The translations under genes were made by a program, and so were the position numbers. The notes under the pieces were generated by a model. The model was not told the DNA's origin. It made no database searches and saw nothing but the letters and a program-made list of their open reading frames with translations. From assembly GCA_001600055.1 (NCBI GenBank), contig BCIV01000002.1:376287-440286 (forward strand): 64,000 nt of DNA. The letters are read 5' to 3'. Of the stretch, positions 53,614 to 64,000 are shown piece by piece (within the stretch, counting starts at the first letter, position 1; each line of letters begins with the position of its first letter). This stretch comes from Filobasidium wieringae (Eukaryota > Basidiomycota > Tremellomycetes > Filobasidiales > Filobasidiaceae).

Positions 53614-53977
53614 TTCTAAACATACATACCTGAAACTGCTTGTCGATCACGTGATTGATGCTGGAATTCCGTTGTTCCCGACAAGTCTACGCTCACCTCA
53701 GGGAAATCCGAAATCAAGTCACTCTTTGAACCGTGCTCATTCCATAAAGTTGCGAGTCAAACCCACCGCAAAGATAAGCTGCTCAACTTCGGAATAGATC
53801 AAGAGGTGTATAGCCTCTCATCTTCCTATCAAAATATCTCTGCGGTTCGCGCTCACGAGGCCGCAGTATACCACCCTACGACCGCTTGTTCATTCCTCTC
53901 TGAACACTTCGATCAGTTCGTCTGGACTATTCTTGAACCGGTTCAAAAGTACTCGAAAACAGGTTAAAAAGGACAAG
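53614..53977. promoter_or_regulatory. Intergenic region upstream of leucyl-tRNA synthetase
   Basis: 364 bp between two + strand genes; holds TCACGTGA at 53647-53654 and GC-rich sequence near 53845. No gene. Confidence 0.45.
53647..53654. promoter_or_regulatory. TCACGTGA palindrome
   Basis: E-box between NUG1 and the leucyl-tRNA synthetase gene, 324 bp before the synthetase ATG. Confidence 0.4.
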
Positions 53978-56900
53978 ATGGCTTCCACAGTACCAGTAAC
54001 GGCCGTTGAGACGGTTGATATGAAGAAGGTACAACAGTTCTGCTCGTCAGTTTATTATACGCTGCTCATTAGCCTTCGATGCTCTTCTAGACTGCCAAGC
54101 GAGACTACATCGTCGAGCTCGAGCAGAAGGCTCAACAGTCTTGGAGAGAAAAGAAGCTCTTCGAGACCGATGCTCCCAAACCTGCCAGCTCTTATCTCGA
54201 TTCGGTCTCTGGAAAGGCTCCTACTCCTTCCGAAATCCGAGCTCAGCAAGCCAAATGGATGGGAACCTTTCCTTATCCATACATGAACGGTTCTCTGCAT
54301 CTCGGTCATGCTTTCACGATCAGTAAGATCGAGTTCGCATGTGGATTCGAGAGAATGCTGGGAAAGAAGGCCTTGTTCCCGATGGGATTCCATCTGACTG
54401 GATTGCCAATCAAGGTCAGTAGGGCGCAAGGCACCACATCAGTCTGGATTTATCGGAGCTAAACAACGAATGTCTCTTTGTTATCTCTAGGCATCTGTGG
54501 ACAAACTGATCAGGGAGATGCAAATGTTCGGCGAAGACTTCTCCGGGTACAAAGATCCTTCCGAAGTCGATGAATCCCTTCCTGCCCCAACTGCACCTCA
54601 AGGTCAGACCGATGTTGCTGCATCTGCTAAACCTGCTGCTTCCTCTGACCCTTCCAAGGGAAAGAAGGGGAAGTTGGCAGCGAAGAGTACCGGATTGCAA
54701 TACCAATTCCAGATTATGGAACTGATCGGGGTCCCAAGGGATGAGATCAAGAAGTTCGCTGAGCCAGAGCAATGGATGAAGTATTTCCCTCCTATTGCTC
54801 AGGTATGTTTCAGAATACTGCTATGAGGCCTAACGCACATGAACTCACCAAACATCGACCGTCATTCATAGGCTGACTGTAACGCTTTGGGAGCTCGAAT
54901 TGACTGGAGGCGATCCTTTGTTACCAGTATGTATTGGGCACGTGACCGTAAAATTCGTCGAATGACTGACCGATTCATGCTGTGATCCAGCCGACGTCAA
55001 TCCCTACTACGATTCCTTTGTTCGGTGGCAGATGAATGAGCTTTACGCTCAGGGACGAATCAAGTTCGGAGAGAGGTACACTATCTACTCACCCAAGGAC
55101 GATCAGCCATGTATGGACCACGATCGTCAGTCCGGAGAGGGCGTTGGGCCTCAAGAGTATACCGCTATCAAGATGGAGGTGCTCGATTGGGCAGAGTCTG
55201 TCTCCGAGGATATCAAGGGGAAGCTCAAGGGGAAGAAGGTATCCCTTGTCGCCGGAACTCTCCGACCGGAGACCATGTACGGTCAGACCAACTGTTTCGT
55301 CGGAACCGGGATCACTTACGGAATCTTCCAAGCTTCCGAGACTGAGGCTTATTTGATCAGCGACCGGGCTGCGAGGAACATGGCTTACCAGGGAGTGTTC
55401 GAAGAGAGGGGAAAGACTGTTCAATTGGCTGAAATTAGCGGAGCGGATCTTATCGGAACCAAGGTTTCTCCTGCGTTCGGATTCCACAAGGAGATCTATG
55501 TGTTGCCCATGGAGGGAGTTTTGGCCACTAAGGGTACTGCTGTAGTCTCGTGTGTCCCTTCGGACTCGCCAGATGATTACGCTACTTTGGCTGATCTCCG
55601 AAAGAAGCCCGAATATTACAAGATCAAGCCCGAATGGGTTGCTGCTGAGATCATCCCCGTGATCGAAACTCCCAATCACGGTAACCTCATTGCCGAGTCT
55701 TTGGTACAGAAGATGAAAATCAACTCTCAGAAAGATAAGGTTCTTCTTGCTGAGGCCAAGGACATCGCATACAAGGAGGGATTCAACTTTGGAAAGATGC
55801 TTGTCGGTGAATACAAGGGAGAAGCTGTTTCCGAGGCTAAGCCAAAGGTTAGGCAGGCCATGATTGATGCTGGTTTGGCTTTCGCGTACGCCGAGCCAGA
55901 GAACCAGGTCATCAGCCGAAGTACCGATGAGTGTGTCGTTGCTTTGTGTGACCAATGGTACCTTGACTACGGTGTCGAGGACTGGAAGGAGAGGGCTCAG
56001 CTGTAAGTGCGATTTACTGGCGGAATGTAAGAGGCCGGCCTCGCTGATCACATGCCTCATCCAGTCTTTTGGATCGTATGAACACCTACTCTTCGGAGAC
56101 TAGAAATGCCTTCCAGGGTGTGATTAACTGGCTTAATCAGTGGGCTTGTGCCCGATCTTACGGTTTGGGTTCGAAGCTCCCTTGGGATACCCAATTCTTG
56201 GTAGAGTCTCTTAGTGACTCGACCATCTACATGGCGTATTATACCGTCGCTCAATTCTTGCAAGGTAGGAGGCCTGTTAGACAAACGATTTGCTTCTTCG
56301 CTAATCTCATACCAAAACAATGAACAGGTGGAAACATCTTTGGTAACGAGACTGGTCCTCTGGGCATCTCTGCTGAGCAGATGACCGACGACGTTTGGCG
56401 ATACATCATGCAAGGAAAGGAATTGCCAGCTGATGCTGATATCGACCGTGAAAAGGCCGCCCAGCTCAGGTATAACCTGGAATACTTCTACCCTATGGAC
56501 ATTCGGTCGTCCGGAAAGGATTTGATTCCTAACCATTTGACTTTCTGTGCCTATGTGCACTCGGCCATTTTCTCAGAAGACAAGTGGCCGCTTTCGATGC
56601 GAGCGAACGGGCATTTGATGTTGAACGGAAACAAGATGAGCAAGAGTACAGGGAACTTCTTGACGTTAAACGACGCCGTGAAGAAGTATGGCGCCGATGC
56701 TACTAGATTGACTCTCGCCGATGCAGGTGATGAGATCGGTGATGCAAAGTGAGTCATACAGAGCAAAGCCTCTGCGCTTCAACCTGGAGACTGACTTTGT
56801 GTCGATCAGCTTCGAGGAATTGCTTGCAAACGCCGCTATCTTGAGACTACACACTGCTATGGAATGGGCGTCTGTGAGTGAACAAAACTGATATCGCTTC

Positions 56901-58020
56901 AGACAGAAACTTACTTCTAGAGCTTCAACAGGAAATCAAGGAGGCTCGAGTTAAGGGAGATTTGCGCACTGGCGAGCTCAACGAGCACGACAGGGCCTTC
57001 CAGATCGAGATGGATGCTCTTACCATTCAGACAAAGAAGGCATATGTAGCGTAAGTGGTTTCGATGAAGCGATCAGTGCGAAGCAGAGTACTGAGAGACC
57101 GACATGTCTACCTTTCATAGCACATTCTACAGGGAGGCGCTTAGGACCGGATTCTACGAATTTGAGACCTCGCGCAACTGGTACCGAGAGGTCACCGCCA
57201 GCGAGAACGGCGGATCGGGCATGCATGCCGAGCTCATTCACGATTGGATTCGTCGACTTGCACTCCTCACTCAACCGATCATCCCTCACTTTGCTGAGTT
57301 CTTATGGAGAGATATTTGCGAAGAGCGAGGATCTATCCAAGAGGCTTTGTGGCCTGAGGTAGAAGGTGCCGAGAACCAGGCGGTTTTGAAGCAGCTCGAA
57401 TACATGAGGGGAGTCATCGGATCGATGCGTTCCGCCGAAGCACAGATCAGTAAGAAAAAGTCCAAGGGTAAAGCGGTCACGTTCGATCCTAGCAAGCCTA
57501 GAAGCGCCAGAATCATCGTAGCGACGAGCTATCCCGAGTGGCAGAGCAAGGTGATGGAGGCCTTGAAGGCGGAGAGTGACGCCAGTCAAGCTGAAGGACG
57601 GGCGATCGATGACAAGAATCTGAGAGCGGCGTTAGACAAAGCTGGTTTGCTCAAAGACAAGAAGGCCATGCCGTTCTTGCAAACTATGAAGGTGAGTTGC
57701 GGAGTTTAGCGCGTGATTCACCTGGGCACGATTCACAGTTCGCTAATATTGGACGCGGCATGCAGAAAACTTTGCAACAAAATGGCCCTGCCATCTTTGA
57801 GCGAGCTCTTCCCTTCTCCGAATTGGACGCTCTGAAGATGCTTCTGCCTTACATCAAGTCCCACATGAAGTTTGTCGAGGTTTCTGTTGTTTCTCAACAA
57901 GAAGCAACAGAGTATATCGAGAAGAACGGAGAGGATGTCGTAGGTGGCTGGGAAAAGACTCGGGTAGATGCTGCTCTTCCAACCCAACCTGAAATCGTTT
58001 TCTGGAACGTGACTGCTTGA
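53978..58020 (+). CDS. CDC60: Cytosolic leucyl-tRNA synthetase
   Basis: Class I aminoacyl-tRNA synthetase that charges tRNA-Leu in the cytoplasm, with an editing domain. Start at 53978 (MASTVPVTAVETVDMKK); about ten introns of 60-80 nt. The HIGH motif is GSLHLGHAF inside FPYPYMNGSLHLGHAFT. The KMSKS motif is MLNGNKMSKSTGNF near 56630. Between them the editing CP1 domain has LVAGTLRPETMYGQTN (the conserved Thr-rich LRPETMYG) and AVVSCVPSDSPDDYATL, which matches eukaryotic-type LeuRS. The anticodon-binding helices follow, with WYREVTASENGG and HDWIRRLALLTQPIIPHFAE. A short Lys-rich insertion (KGKKGKLAAKSTG) is typical of cytosolic enzymes. The end is EIVFWNVTA. Very firm. Confidence 0.95.
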
Positions 58021-60358
58021 GACGAGCAGGAGAAATGCAATTAGATAGATATGTGCGTCCAGCAACGACTCGGCGTCGGGCACTGCCAATCCGGTCAGAG
58101 CTTTCAAACAACCAAAGCAATGGTCAGACGTATGAGCGAGTCACGCCTGAGATATGTCTAAGACACGTGTATCCCCATGTTTCGTTTCGCCGATTGACCT
58201 CCACCCCGCTGCAAATACAAGTCCATCGCCTTTGATCCAAAGCGATATGCCATGTGAACAGATAACAATGCAAACTGGGTGAATGTCGAAGGTCGCGAAG
58301 TGCGTGCCTGAGGCATTAGTGCTTACGCAATCTATCCGACTCGGAAGGATGCGGTTAGAGATCCGCGCTATATCAGCCGTTTTTATTGGACGTTTCTTAT
58401 CGTGATCCGCAGGCACAATTAATGATGCGTGCGACCTAGGGGACCCTCGATCGGTTCTTGCTTGTCTCTGACAAGTTCACAGAACCACAAGCGAGCTATG
58501 AGGTACCAGTTTTCATATCGGGTCTACCTCGGGAAATTAGTGCCAGCCATTTGTTTAGTCTAGAGGGCCCCGTATATCTGCCCCGACTGCCTTGTCAGCA
58601 GGAGTTGAGACCGTGCTGATCATAACCATTTATTGGCCGACCAACGCATAAGTATCTGTTTTCGTTTTGAGCAGCTTGTTCACTCGGCTGGACCAACTTA
58701 CCGAGCGTGAACCAAACATTCCTGACAGCCCAAGGACCGATGTCAAGCGCGATGAGTATCGCAGATCTTGCCGCGCTCAACAGACGGCACGTGGAGCTCT
58801 GTTGTTTCGATTGAGCAAGGTGTTCTACGAGCACATGTGGTCCTAGCGGTATCTGCTTCCTAGCTTCGGTCGAACTAACTTCAAACATCTCTTGTTGTTC
58901 TCTAGGATCGTGACCTCGGATATTATCAATCGATAACTGCGATTTACGCGTGCGCTATCCCTTGCGTTCCGCGCCATTCGCCGAGGCAGGGTTTATGCGA
59001 AACGGACAATATGAAGGTGGTCGGTTTTACCACGTACAGGCTGCTATGACGCTATGTTCGCTTGGCGAATGAGCGATAAGGTTTCTCACAAAGTGGGGCG
59101 AGTAGTATCTGAGTCAATTTGCTGCCAATCTATCCGCCGAGACGATCTAGACTTCGCCAAATCGTCGCATTCGACACGACGAACGATGTCGGTTCGCTTA
59201 CAACGTTAGATCGCTTAACAACTCAATAGTTCTACAAGTTCGGTCCCCGGATGGTACAAACCTCTCTCGCGCCCTCAGTTCTTGTATGCGAAAGTCAGGC
59301 CCGACCCGAAGCTCGATAAACGACAAGCGGGGTGTTCGGGATCGATTACACAATCGGTGAGTTTCGAGCGCAACACTGCAACACAACTTGGTACCCAGAC
59401 GATATGGCGCCAAGTAACCAAAGTTCTACGGCGTTTCATGAAAGCATGTTCTAATTAGGTGAATATGGCTGCGCTCGAGAACCGCTCGGTGTGGGAAGAG
59501 GTTTGAACGATCGAGATCAGGTAGCCAGATTGAAACACCAGGAACTCGTATAGAACGATTCAGATATCGCGACTAGCTTGCAAAAGACGGGCCATCCGGG
59601 ATCCGCTGCCGGTCGATTATCGCATCATCTACCTGAACCGCGACCACGCTCTGCACTCTACCTTTTTGCCGTTCAATCCGACGAAACAGCAATGACGCTT
59701 TCAGCTGTAAGCTGTAAGGATTTTTAAACGCTCGATCTTAACGCCCTTTCCGTTCGTCGCCTATACAATCCAGGCCACAAAGAGGTCAAAGGACCCTTTG
59801 GCGTGCAAACCTGATCACTTGGCATTTTCATCAAACCCTCGTCATTCTGCGATCAAGAATCAACAAATCAAATCAACTTGGGTTTATGCCTTTCCTTTCT
59901 TCAGTTCATCAATCCTGAGCATCCTCAACTTCCTATACTCCGCATCATCGCACAACCCCCTTCAACTCGTTGAAACGCCCTCTTGCTCTTTTGTTCGGCA
60001 ATACCAACTTTCAGCGTGTCCAGCCTCAGCGACAAAGTATCCGTTCGGGAAAACCATATAGCATTACTATTCAAAGGTTTTCCTCTTGCTTGAAGGTCAG
60101 TATACTGAATTGCGGTCTGTGTGAATCGACCGGGAGAGCTGATATGCCCGACATGCTCTCACAGTCCTCGCATCTTGACACAAGCTCCTTGATACGCCTT
60201 CATCCGGTTCAAGCCTGGCTAAAACGCCTAGGCATTCGCCATTTCCTATCTCCCCCGCCCATCGCACCAGCGAACCTTCACCAAGACTATTCTCGCCGAC
60301 TGAATCAGAAGGTCTCCCACCTGTCTGCGCCTCGTCCAGTCGACCCGTAATTACCTTG
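58021..60358. promoter_or_regulatory. 2.3-kb intergenic region upstream of the HMG-box gene
   Basis: The longest stretch without a supported gene. Short frames on both strands show no family. The half nearest the HMG gene, from about 59799, is pyrimidine-rich and holds several upstream ATG frames (for instance 59970-60350), which could be a long leader with uORFs. No LTR, tRNA or transposon end was recognised. Long leaders are common for fungal developmental regulators; that role here is inference. Confidence 0.45.
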
Positions 60359-63265
60359 ATGAGCCGGACAAGCAGCCACTCTTCTGGAAGCGGGAAAGGA
60401 CATGTCGAATACCAGCCTTTTAAAATCCCCGACGTTCCAGTTACTCCTTCCTTAGGTCCTTACGGTGATATTACACCTCCCATCATGGACAACATGGTCG
60501 CATCGTCTTCCTACACAACGCAACCGCTTAATCTCGCGACTATGGCAGGCCTCGGCAATCCATTCTCTTTCGACCGCAACCGCGTCACCCTCACCTCCTC
60601 CGCCTTGTCCTCATCATCATCGATACATTCTCCCTCCCCAGACCAGGCCTTTGTGGAAAGGTTTGGATCCCCTGACCCGGACCTGGATGACGATGAGGAA
60701 GGGAAAACCGATAAGGATATCGACCCTCCCTCAGGTCGAGCGGGAAAAACACCGCGACCGCCCAATGCATGGATCCTTTATAGATCAGACAAAATTAAGG
60801 CATTTTCGGCAGGCGAGGAGATCCCGGGGATCGACGAGTTCCTTGCGTCGAGAAATTTCAAGCTGGGAGAGAACAAGGAGACAGAGACGGAGGAAGCGGA
60901 TGGAGAACCAATCAATACGCGTCTGAAGAAGACACCTAAGAAACCGATTGAATCCACTGTCAGGGGAGCAAAAGGTCTACCACAAGCTGAGATCAGCCGA
61001 TTGATTGCTTTCATGTGGAAGAAGGAGAACAAGGCGGTGAAATCGAAATACGACCGATTGGCAGAAGTCAGGAAGATGGAGGTGAGCCTTTGATGACCAT
61101 GAATTTCAATCTGACTATTGATCCCCTTTCTTCCGCTCCTTAGCATCAACAAAAATTTCCAGACTACAAATACCAGCCGATGCGCAAGGAAGATAAAATC
61201 AAGCTGAAGGAAGAGCGTGAACGGGATAGAGCTCTGGCGAGGAAGGAACGCGCTTTGGAAAAAGCTATGAGTAAGTTGTTCCAAGATGTCCTGATCATAC
61301 CAAGCTGTTTACATTTTCGCTACCTTACAGAGCCCAGAAAGGCGCGAGTCAAGTCCAAAAAATCTGTCACCGAGGCCGAATCTCGTGCTGAGCACAGGCC
61401 TCCTCCAGTACCATCTTACCTGATTGACAGCGATACACAATCTTCTTCGACGAGAAGTCACTTAGTCACCCCCCGTTCTCCTAACAAGAGCGGCAGGTCG
61501 GTACGCAAAATGCCTTCAAGTCATGCGCTTAGGGGCACTAAGGCTAAGGGCCGGAAATTCGAACCCCAACCTGAATTCGAAGATGCTCCTTTTGGGCTGA
61601 TGGATGGCAATCAGGTGTTTTGGGGCGTCCCACCTGAGCTTCGTGAGTGCTATCATACCTGTTGCGAGGCCAAATAGGGGTCTTAATTGAGTCGTTTGTG
61701 TTGTTCCACGGGACTTTTGATGACACAGCGATCTCTTACGTTGTCGGAAATGATGGCGCGCGCGCGCCTAGGGATATGGCCGAGGTTCCCACAGATGTTC
61801 CGCACGGGGGTAGATCATTCTCCGTTGCCCAACGGACAAACCAGGAAGAGGATTTGGACTTCAATCACGGGATTCTGTATGGATCAGAAGGGACCTATGA
61901 CCAGGCCACCAATCTCTATCCAGCATATAGTAGTTTCACCTCCGACTATGGTTACGAATTGCCTCCACCGGAAGCGGGCCTCGCCATCGATTCCAAACAG
62001 GTCGTTCCTTATATCTTTGAGCCAATGCCGTTCCCAGATTCAATACCGTCATCGGATCAGTCTGGAAGATACCAATTCCTGCCATATGATATGTCGAGAG
62101 ATGGGGATTTCAATCAAACAGGTGAACCCTCAGACCAGTCACAGCGAGACCCTTTGCAACCCGCTGTACATGTTCCTGGTGTAACCGAAAGTGAGCTAGC
62201 GGAAATGTGGGGTCTTCTTGAGGATGAGACCGTTGGTTTGGACTTTGGACATAACAATGGAGCGGATCTTGCCCAATCAAATTGGGCAGCAGATCCAAGC
62301 GATATAGTCGATCAGTGGGCTAATCTGGGAGGTAAGCATTGTTTGGCGGCGGAATTATGCTCAAGCGACCGTGCTCACGCGTTTCTTGGCTAGGCCCTAT
62401 CGACGATAATTACAACGCTCCGCGCACATTTTCTGGCTCTGTTGCTGGACGTATTGCTATGGATTGGGCACACCAGAACCAATCGCAAGCACCAGTACAG
62501 GGACACCAGTCACAATATGCGAACCAGAACTACATGGGATATAGTCAAGGCGTCGATGGCACCAGTATTCCCTCGTCTAGCGCTTATCCCTCGTCTAGAC
62601 CTGGATATGTCACGATTGAAGTACCAGTGGATGCATTGGCTGGATCATACCAACCTCCATCATCTTATCTGGCATCTCAAGGACCAGCATTGTCAGCTAT
62701 GACGCCTTTGAGCCCCGTCAACGGGGCCTTTAACTCTGAGGGATGGCCCATGATGAATGGCCAGACTGGGCATGGCAGCCACCTGTCTTTCTCATTGAGC
62801 ACCAATGTTCAGAACGATTCTGGGTCTCAGCGTGGACAAGATTATGCTTCTCCTTTTTCGGCACCTGGAATGCCATTGGATCACCGTTATGCAAGTCGTT
62901 ACAATTCCGGTTCCTCATACATACCTCCACCTACAACGCCTTACGACACATATCACGACCGTCGGGTATCGGAAGGCGGCATCTTCGAATGCGAACCTTC
63001 CATCGGAAACTGGGCCGATTCGCCTTCGTTTTCGGAAATCAATAGGATACCTTCATTTGCAGACTATCAACGAGCGCCTAGCCACGTTTCCTTCCCGGAG
63101 TTAGAGATAGATCAGGCAGAGAAGACAAACACATATACACAACCAGGAGAACTTCCGGAACATAAACGCTTTGCCCCAGTCAAGAAATCTAGGGTCGTAG
63201 CAGCTCAGCATGTGCCTTCAACACCACAACCAGTCCCAGCACCAGAACCAGCACCACAAGGTTGA
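60359..63265 (+). CDS. MATA-type HMG-box transcription factor
   Basis: DNA-binding regulator; related proteins include mating and pheromone-response factors such as Prf1/Mat2 in basidiomycetes (orthology inferred). Exons join 60359-61081, 61142ish-61268, 61331-61640, 61731-62331 and 62393-63265. The HMG box begins GKTPRPPNAWILYRSDK and, after an insertion of about 50 acidic/basic residues, resumes at GLPQAEISRLIAFMWKKEN, KSKYDRLAEVRKMEHQQ and FPDYKYQP, the usual end. A basic helix (KLKEERERDRALARKER) and nuclear-signal-like RKARVKSKK follow. The rest, about 600 residues, is Gln/Ser/Pro-rich, as in activation domains, and ends in Pro-Ala-Pro repeats. The start at 60359 is the first ATG in frame; a spliced upstream leader is possible. 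Confidence 0.8.
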
Positions 63266-63573
63266 AGGAAACAGGATCGGTTCACGAGGAATTCAAAAAC
63301 CTATTGTTATCAATCAACAGGGATCATGTAATCATTATGCTAGCTAAATTACAGTTGTATTCTCCGACACTTATACATGACGTACAGGATCACGTGATCT
63401 GATGACGAAGCTGTTTTGCTGAGTCTTGCCGCTGATGACCTAGAGTAGTTCAGTCGTGGCTGTATATGCTGGACCGTTCAATAGTTATGTAAGGTCTGTA
63501 ACACGATCATCAGTCTTCCAGCTCATCAACTACCAGACAGAATCATTCTCACAACTCCAATCAGACCAACACT
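63266..63573. promoter_or_regulatory. Short intergenic region before TSR2
   Basis: 308 bp; AT-rich at 63300-63370 (HMG gene 3' end) with TCACGTGA at 63390-63397, 177 bp before the TSR2 ATG. No gene seen. Confidence 0.45.
63390..63397. promoter_or_regulatory. TCACGTGA palindrome upstream of TSR2
   Basis: Full context GATCACGTGATC, a 12-bp perfect palindrome. Confidence 0.5.
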
Positions 63574-64000
63574 ATGATGTCCGTGACTCCCGATATCCCT
63601 CTCTTTGCTCGTGGAACGATCGCACTCTTCAAGCTTTGGCCCGCGCTCAAGCTTGCTGTCGCCGAGCAGTGGGGTGGCCCCGAATCCGCAGAAAAGAGGA
63701 CTTGGATGATCAGCGAGGTCGTTGACTATTTCGAAAGCTGTCTCCCTAAACCTGGTGAACAGGTATCAGGACCTGAGGCGCTTGTCGATTTGGTCGACCA
63801 GGATGAACTTGCCGAGATGTTGGAAGGCATGATTAGTGACGAATACGAGGTAGACCTCGATGATGGATCTGCCGATCAGGTTGCTGGAGATGTCGTCAGG
63901 CTCTGGAAGAAGGTGGTCATGGGGGACAAGGCCATGGTGGACGAGCTGGAGGAACTCGTACGGACTACTGGTGGAAGGAAAGTACAGGCTCAAGGAAACA
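63574..64000 (+). CDS. TSR2: Pre-rRNA processing protein Tsr2 (3' partial)
   Basis: Tsr2 escorts ribosomal protein eS26 to pre-40S particles. Start at 63574 (MMSVTPDIPLFARGTIALF); the frame is open to the window end, so the C terminus is missing. The conserved WPALKLAVAEQWGGPES helix is followed by EKRTWMISEVVDYF, LADLVDxxELAEMLEGMISDEY-like sequence and LDDGSADQVAGDVVRLWKK, the diagnostic Tsr2 signature (Asp-Gly-Ser followed by a helix with LW). No intron is seen so far. An E-box (TCACGTGA) lies 177 bp upstream, as for several other ribosome-making genes of the window. Firm call; only the acidic tail is expected beyond 64000. Confidence 0.87.
   Translation, partial: MMSVTPDIPLFARGTIALFKLWPALKLAVAEQWGGPESAEKRTWMISEVVDYFESCLPKPGEQVSGPEALVDLVDQDELAEMLEGMISDEYEVDLDDGSADQVAGDVVRLWKKVVMGDKAMVDELEELVRTTGGRKVQAQGN

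Noticed and set aside
54416..56560. Long minus-strand frames over leucyl-tRNA synthetase (e.g. 55089-56060)
   Set aside because: Antisense to conserved coding sequence with HIGH/KMSKS motifs on +; products resemble no family.
59198..59413. Possible gene or tRNA-like GTTCGGTCCCC sequence near 59235
   Set aside because: No paired acceptor or D-arm could be built around it; the frame has no family similarity.

Overview
The window looks like nuclear DNA of a basidiomycete yeast, most likely a tremellomycete (Cryptococcus/Kwoniella/Trichosporon relatives). Almost every gene is broken by short introns, mostly 45-90 nt, with GTRNGT-type donors, CTNAN branch sites and YAG acceptors. Genes lie close together on both strands. 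The families present (eIF3b, Sec10, Ctk2, Csm1/Pcs1, Ebp2, Nug1, fungal PQ-loop and DUF1295 proteins, a MATA-type HMG regulator) fit a fungus. I assembled 29 protein-coding genes by joining exons by eye. No tRNA, rRNA, CRISPR array or intact transposon was seen.

Layout. 1-5.2 kb: Maf-type pyrophosphatase (5' end outside the window), a membrane lysophospholipid acyltransferase and a PQ-loop membrane protein, all on +. 5.3-6.7 kb: Ser-rich protein of unknown function (-). 7.6-12.4 kb: eIF3b (-) and an RPAP3-like TPR cochaperone (+) from one divergent promoter. 12.7-15.7 kb: a 933-residue P-loop NTPase of a lineage-expanded fungal type (-). 16.4-22 kb: unknown basic protein, MFS sugar transporter and cytochrome b561 protein (+). 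22-31.9 kb is a GC-rich block full of simple repeats. It holds a DUF1295 gene interrupted by an in-frame TGA, a mitoribosomal protein, a GH18 chitinase with a 7-nt exon, a coiled-coil protein, monopolin Csm1/Pcs1, S-formylglutathione hydrolase and a small secreted Cys/Asp-rich protein. Three of these genes need GC-AG introns.

32-43 kb: CTD-kinase cyclin Ctk2 (-), secreted alkaline phosphatase (+) behind a cluster of Pho4-like GCACGTTT sites, a small secreted protein (+), mitochondrial uL15 (-) and a membrane-anchored histidine acid phosphatase (-). 43-58 kb is housekeeping: exocyst Sec10 (-), an RCC1-repeat Ats1-like protein (+), Ebp2 (-), the GTPase Nug1/Gnl3 (+) and cytosolic leucyl-tRNA synthetase (+). 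58-60.4 kb is a long gap upstream of an HMG-box regulator (+). The window ends inside TSR2 (+).

Two themes connect genes. Many serve ribosome making and translation (eIF3b, Ebp2, Nug1, Tsr2, LeuRS, uL15m, mL59); several intergenic regions near them carry the palindrome TCACGTGA, and others share a CCAAT-like/AGAAGCGCG element about 100-125 bp upstream of the start codon. The two secretory-pathway phosphatases may form a phosphate-response pair. I did not find a clear multi-gene novel system. The most unusual items are the in-frame TGA, the microexon, the GC-AG intron cluster, the expanded-family NTPase and the two shared promoter motifs.
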